Source: Brachypodium distachyon (taxonomy: Eukaryota; Streptophyta; Magnoliopsida; Poales; Poaceae). Taken from it: a DNA stretch of 64,000 nt. The notes under the pieces were generated by a model, which worked only from the letters and a program-made list of their open reading frames with translations, was not told the DNA's origin and did no database searches. Below are positions 58,507-64,000 of the stretch, piece after piece. The position numbers were made by a program, and so were the translations under genes. The first letter of the stretch is position 1; every line of letters begins with the position of its first letter. The stretch is taken from NCBI RefSeq assembly GCF_000005505.3, contig NC_016131.3:23457501-23521500 (forward strand), written 5' to 3'.

Positions 58507-59044
58507 TATCTCACGATAGAACCGTCAATACATGGGAAAAGGTAGGAAGATTACAACGTGACAGCGCCAAAGAGATAACACCGAAACCAACATTCAAGGA
58601 AAGCCGCCACCAAGCACACAACAAAAGATCTGCACTACCACCAATTTCACGATTCGATAGTTCATCGCCGAAGGACAGTTGAAACCATGGGGAAATGGGG
58701 GAGATACGAAGAACATGAGAAAGACTCTAGCTTGTCAATCATGCACAAGAAAGGCACACTAAAACTCCACCCAAGGCCCTGTTTCGTTTCCAGCCGATAT
58801 CAACCGGGATTATCGAGATTGTAGATCGAATTCCCATTAATCCTTCACAATCCCCGCCGAAAAATCCACAAACCGACCAAAGCCCCAAATGGGGGCTTTC
58901 CCGAGGATAGGGCGGAAGCTAGAAGGTATGATCGTGTGACAAGATCTGAAAGGGTGCCAGAGCTCGGATTGGTCCATTTCGACCCTCTTGGTCGAGCATG
59001 TAAAATCCACCACGAATAACATTGTCTCTCTCATGAACATACAT

Positions 59045-59218
59045 GATAATTCGAGCGGGGTCGGATCCAATCTAGAGTGAGTTTATCATGTCGTCACAAC
59101 CTTCTGCTTAGACGAGGCTCATGCTGTCAGGATAATTCGAGCGGGGTCGGATCCAACCTAGAGCGAGTCGTATCATGTCGTCGCAACCTTCTGCTTAGAC
59201 GAGCCTCATATTGTCAGG
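59045..59218. repeat. 86-bp tandem duplication
   Basis: GATAATTCGAGCGGGGTCGG starts at 59045 and again at 59131. The two copies differ at about eight positions. Confidence 0.92.
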
Positions 59219-59947
59219 CATAGAGGTTGTCCGTCGCAAATCCTCATACAACTGCTAACCACGTGTTCTCCTAAATTTCCGACCAAGTTGAACTGGTTCT
59301 AGGCTTTCGAGTCTAACGTAGGCCTTGATGTTGTCAAACGTGGCAAGAAACGATTAGGCACTAACATGTCAACACGTGGCCACCACATCTAGCTTTCTAC
59401 ATTGGTGATGACTGCTCCTCAAGAACACACCATACTCGTTCTCAACAATATTGGACATTCACTTCTCCTGGATCAACTGTCGTCCTAGCCTAACCTTTAC
59501 CACTCCACCTTCGCCTCCTCTGCCACCCATATCTTACCTGCCTCTTCCCTGGTAAAATGACATTATTCCGGTTATTCCTGAATGTTAATTGAATTAACAA
59601 TTACAGAACGAATTAACACCCCAAAAGTTATGCATATATTCAGTTTAGATGAGCGAGGGAGAGAGAGATGAGCAACCCCACGGTGAGCCCGCCAATTCCA
59701 CGGGCTCATGCGTACCACTCTTTTTGGCTTTTTTTTCGGTCCAGGCCAACCAAGCTCACTAACCAAACACCCGCAAAAAACCTTCTCTGAGCCAGTTGGC
59801 ACCGCGTGGGTTGGTCCCGACCCATGAACCAAACACAGCTGAGAGGTTACATTCAGACAATAGTTGGGAGGAAAAAAACAGACTAGGCGAAATTATTTTC
59901 CTGATATTTTGGAACCAGAATCTCAATTTAGCACATCATTTTTTTGA

Positions 59948-61165
59948 GAAAGAAGTCCATATTTCACCCTCAAATGTCACTTGCCGGACGCATAATCCCC
60001 TGAACTTGAAAACCGGTTATTTATACCCCCGAAATCCTCAATACCATTTAAATCACCCCCTAAGCGGTTTTAGAGCTTATGTGGCACATTGAGAGCGGTT
60101 TAGGGGCTGATTAGGGGATTTGAATTTTTTTACTCGATGACGTGGCGATTCCTTTCCCAGGCCTTCGTCCTCCTCCTTTGCCCGTCCCCTTCCCATCCAC
60201 TCGACGCACAGCGCCGCCACTGCTCAACGCCATGCCGCCTCCGGTACCCACCGCTCGTCTTTATCATCACCTCGAGCTGCTCCTTCCTCCTTATCCCCTC
60301 ACCAGCGTTCTCCTCTCTCTTTCCCCTCTCATGAAGCTCCCTGCCCTCGCCTCTTCTTTTCCCCCACCGAAGCCGCGTCTGCCATGGATTCCGGCGAGCT
60401 CGCCCGGCCGTTCCAGTGCCTCCCCAGCCCCAATCCCCTTCTCCGCATCTCCCTGCAAGCACGGCATCCCTACATCGGCCCCGCAGCACGCCCGAGAACC
60501 TCGCGCGCCTGTCTTCCCCGCCTCCGGCGAAAGCGCCGCCGGTCGTCGATCCCCTCGCCCACAGCCTCCCGTTCTTCTCCGCCGCCTCCAGGAGAAGCTC
60601 CTCTCCCGCGTGAAGCCTCCCCTGCCCTCGTACGCGCCTCCGGCCGCCCGAAGCCGCCCCACCGCGGCGCTCCTCTGACGGCCGCCGCCTCACGCCGTCG
60701 GCAGCCTCCTCCGCCGTGATCTGCTCGAAAGACCGATGGGCTCTCACTGGCCATGGCCGCCGGACCAGCGGGCGCGCAGAGCAGCGGCGCACGGCGCGGC
60801 AGGGCGCGGGGGAGCAACAGCGCCGGCGCGGTGCGGAGCAGCAACACGGCACAGCGGGGGCGAGCAGCAGCGGCCCGAGCGGCGTGCGAAGTAGACGCGC
60901 GCGGGGGCGCGTGGGCGCAGCAGGGCGCGGGCGAGAAGCAGCGCCAGCGAGATCTCCGCGCCGCTGAAGAGAAATCGCCATGTCATCGAGTAAAAAAAAG
61001 TTAAATCGCCTAATCAGAACCTAAACCGTCCTAAACGTGCCACATAGCTCTAAAACCGCTTAGGGGTGATTTAAACGGTATTAAGTATTTTGGGGTCTAA
61101 ATAACCGGTTTTCGAGTCTGTGGGGTTATGCGTCGGGGAAGTGACATTTGGGGTGAAATACTTTC
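59948..61165. mobile_element. Mutator-like element (possible Pack-MULE) upstream of the J-protein gene
   Basis: Long inverted repeats of about 200 bp (59948-60160 and 60960-61165) share AAATGTCACTT, AAAACCGGTTAT, CCTAAGCGGTTTTAGAGCT and a final CTCGATGACRTGGCGATT. The flanks TTTTTTTGA and TTTTTTTAA match at 8 of 9 places. The 800-bp interior is GC-rich, with open frames on both strands and no known domain; it may be captured host DNA. No transposase is present. Confidence 0.8.
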
Positions 61166-61389
61166 TTTTTTTAATTATTTGGCTGAGGAAACGTAGTCCC
61201 TTGCGTTGGGCCTGTGTTGGGCTGGGCCCGCAACTGGGGCGAGATCCTAAACAGCCATTCCTCGCTCCTCGTCTCGCGGAGCACCACCGCGATACCTTGC
61301 GGAGCCCCGACGGCCATGAGGTAAGCACCAACCTCCTGCTCCTCCGTCCATCCGCCGCCGTCTCCGTGGACCACCGTCCACCCGCCGCG

Positions 61390-63739
61390 ATGAACCACTT
61401 CAGGTCGGCCCTTCTCTCTGGCCACCGCTCGCAGCGTCTCGCCGCGGCCGTGGCGCCGCAGCAGCTAGCGGCCACCGCATCGTTCCACTCGACGCCTCCC
61501 CTGCAGCGGAAGCGGAAGACCCAGTGGCACCACGTAAGCACCTCCGTCCCTGTTTTTCTTTCAGCAGCTCTCAGGTATAAAGATGCTGTTTTGCTTGATC
61601 CGCCCGTACCTTGCGTTTGGTCGATAGGCTGTTCGATTAATGTGTGTGTGTGGGGGGGGGGGGGGGGGGGGTGGGGGGGGGAATTCAGCGCAGGGGTTGG
61701 ACTTCTTGCTTTTTCCTTCATTTGCAAGAGGAATTTGTCTTGATCTAAGGGGCGAATTCCGCGTGAGAAAGCTATGACACGTGATATTAGGTAGATTTGG
61801 GGCCTTTCTTGCTAGATGCTTGTGAATGTTGAATGTTCCCAGGGGTGACTTTGGGCACTGTATTGCATATTACTAGTTGTGTGCTTGGTCAAGCTTTGCG
61901 TTGTGATGGGCTTGGCCATTGTTTTCCTTGTGCTTTCCAAGATGATTGTGTTGCCATGTTGTGATGTGCATGCTTGGTTGAGCCAGTTTGGGCACCCAGC
62001 CGCCTATTTCTGATCTTGCATACTTTTTTTGCTTATAAGTGTACCTAACTTTTTTTTTCGCAGAAGATGATGATTTAGCATTACAAAATAAAATATCTCC
62101 TGTATTCAACAGAGAAAGAGCTAACACCACTATCTCTTGTTTCCCACAGCGGTTCAATTATTATGCGAAACGCAGGAGAAATAGAGATACAAACAGGACA
62201 ATGATTCGGAATATCTCCGAGTATGCCGAGTACCTCTTCGATGTCAGTAACTTGTCTGTCAGCTTTATGTTACTCAGTTTTTTCATTTAATTTTGAGTAA
62301 ATAGGTTAAGATTATTGACTCTCACAAATACTGCAAATACCAATCTTATGATTATCAAACTTAGATTAACATATTGCTCATTACCCTTTATCATATTCCT
62401 TTTCCTTCTTGTAATTGTAACTTGAATTGGTCAAGCATAAACGAATAAGATGCAGGGTTTTGAAGAATACAAGAATTATTTTTTTTCATGTCAAACCTTG
62501 CAAAATTTTGAGGTACTTGAATATTCAAAATTTGTTGTAGACTTGGTACAGTTAATCCGTTTTCAGACTAGGAGCTTTTAATGTTTGGAGTGTAGAATTC
62601 AGAAATCAAGAGAACGGGTAGACCGAATTTCCTTTATTTTTTTGCTGAAAGTTTTACGAGGAAAAAAATGAACCACATAGTTGTATGTGCTCCAGTAGTT
62701 GCATTATTTTACTCTTCAGTTTTAATAAATTTCTTTTGCAAACTTTTTGTAATAAATTTCATGTTCACTTCTCTATTCACTTTAGTGCCGGTTGCAGCTT
62801 TCATTTTTTCTTTTTCGAAATGAAGGTTACAGATTTTAATCATAATGACTTCTAGATGCTTATATGGAATATTTGAACCATCTGGACATTTTCATTTTTA
62901 TATCAATGTTCAGAGTTGGCGGGATGAAGATGACAAAAAAGATGCATCTAGCGGACCTTCATGGTTTAGAGGACACCGTTGGGTCAGGGATTCTAAGACT
63001 AATGGTTTCCATCCACATGGGTTTTATTGCCACAATGTCAAAAGCAGTGGTACAATACTTTATGCTTACTTTTCTCTCTATCTTCTGAATATATTTCAAC
63101 CATTCTTCTGTTTTGCACCATAGCTTAATTCAGGAGGTAGGACTGCAACTTTTTAAGCTGTTCTGAAGTTACAGCTATGTCAGTTGCTAGAAAATCTTCT
63201 AGTTAGGCACGGAATGTGCATATAGTGAACTGAACCCTATAAAGTTTAAGATTGCTTGTTTGGGACAGGTGGATTCGAGTTTTGCACAAGTGATGATGAC
63301 GATGAACCAGAGACTGTCTTCCGTAATGCTTTTCGTGGGAACCATCACACATATTATTGGTCTTTTGAGTCTGACAATTTTCAAAGAAAGAATTCCAAAC
63401 GTTCTCATTCTGAAAGCTCTAGACACTGGAGTTATGAAACAGACGATGAGGACGACTTATCCACTCAGACAGAGTTATCTGTGGCACGGCAGGCCCTTGG
63501 ATTGAGTACTTCTGGCCTACTAAAACTTGAAGATGTTAAAAGCGCGTAAGATCATTGACACTTTGATCATTTCAGTAGCTTTCATTATTTTTGTAGGATA
63601 TGCCATGAGTCATGATGCAGTGTATCCTACAGTTCTTTTGAGGTGTGTAACATAGTTTTGTTATGCCTTCCCTTTTCATACTAGATATCGGGCGTGTGCA
63701 CTTAGATGGCATCCAGATCGTCATCATGGCTCGTCAAAG
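61390..63739 (+). CDS. J-domain protein with mitochondrial-type presequence, 5' part
   Basis: The exons 61390-61533, 62150-62242, 62914-63049, 63269-63545 and 63685-63739 join in phase to 235 codons, and the gene continues beyond the window. Residues 1-45 are rich in Arg, Ser and Ala without acidic residues and include SFHSTPPLQRKRK, which fits a mitochondrial targeting peptide. An acidic, aromatic middle part follows. The J domain begins near residue 190 (ARQALGLSTSGLLKLEDVKSA-like helix) with the HPD triplet at residues 226-228, needed to stimulate Hsp70 ATPase. A minor alternative is an ATG at 61315 next to a GTAAGC donor. Confidence 0.85.
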
Positions 63740-63810
63740 GTAATCTTACAACATCTGAGATTATTCCTTGCACTCTCTTTATAACTTTGTTTCATTGTTT
63801 TAAGTCTGCT

Positions 63811-63938
63811 GGTTTAGATAGTCTTTGGCACAAGTGTCCCGAGTCCACATCAGGTGCTACTGGCACTGCTTTGAGGTTTAGATAGTCTTTGGCACAAGTG
63901 TCCTGAGTCCACATCAGGTGCTACTGGCACTGCTTTGA
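63811..63938. repeat. 64-bp perfect-like tandem duplication in a J-protein intron
   Basis: GGTTTAGATAGTCTTTGGCA starts at 63811 and 63875, and the copies differ at one base (CCCGAG or CCTGAG). It is a very recent duplication. Confidence 0.93.
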
Positions 63939-63940
63939 GA

Positions 63941-64000
63941 TAATCCCTCCTTTTCAGTTTATAAGGCCTATCTCAAAAATCTCAAATTCTTAGTTTACAT
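63941..64000. repeat. Start of a MITE cut by the window edge
   Basis: ATCCCTCCTTTTCAGTTTAT followed by AAGGCCTATCTCAAAAATC resembles a Stowaway-type left end; the right end is outside. Confidence 0.45.

Larger units (their letters stand above)
57800..59940. other. Intergenic; repeats only
   Basis: No gene is supported. It contains a short Stowaway (58436-58506) and an 86-bp tandem duplication (59045-59218). Short open frames carry no known domain. Confidence 0.6.

Noticed and set aside
60130..60986. Long minus-strand Arg/Ala-rich open frame as a gene
   Set aside because: GC-rich MULE interior gives open frames in several registers; no domain, and the start lies in the inverted repeat.

Overview
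This 64-kb window is nuclear DNA from a grass (Poaceae). It has intron-rich plant genes, dense Stowaway-type MITEs with CTCCCTCCG ends, Ty3/gypsy, CACTA, LINE, Helitron and Mutator-like elements, and an Argonaute of the grass-specific AGO18 type. I cannot name the species from sequence alone. All exon models were built by hand from GT-AG sites, and the codon phase was checked across every junction.

Layout: about 1-24.6 kb is nested transposon sequence. A degenerate minus-strand Ty3/gypsy element of Tat-like type (pol and gag at 1.4-6.2 kb, 5' LTR 6993-7961) is inserted in the TNP2 gene of a CACTA element. The CACTA element continues to about 14.86 kb and includes a second gene with a Ulp1-like protease domain. 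Small LTR-element remnants (TRIM-like at 14.9-15.2 kb, copia at 16.2-16.4 kb) follow. A PIF/Harbinger-like non-autonomous element (17117-18542) and a nearly complete 5.3-kb LINE on the minus strand (about 19312-24624, with target-site duplication) come next.

From 25 kb the window is genic: AGO18 (minus, 22 coding exons, 1049 aa, intact), a 5.6-kb gene-free stretch, SDG40-like SET methyltransferase (minus, 6 exons, 480 aa, with a Helitron in its 4.9-kb intron 2), a small PNRC-like gene (plus, divergent from SDG40, frameshifted), IRE1 (minus, 7 exons, 892 aa, intact), a truncated tandem IRE1 copy (minus), and the 5' part of a mitochondrial-type J-domain protein gene (plus, running off the right edge). 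Two different Mutator-like elements sit only about 310 bp and 225 bp upstream of the IRE1 and J-protein start codons.

Functionally, AGO18 (small-RNA effector), IRE1 (ER stress sensor and RNase) and the PNRC-like protein (family linked to mRNA decay) all touch RNA control. From memory, rice carries IRE1, a SET gene and AGO18 as near neighbours on chromosome 7, so the block is probably conserved grass synteny rather than a new cluster. The least ordinary items are the Helitron with a captured BSK-kinase exon, the start-less IRE1 duplicate, the tandem TRIM-like structure and the MULEs in promoters. I found no convincing wholly new biological system.
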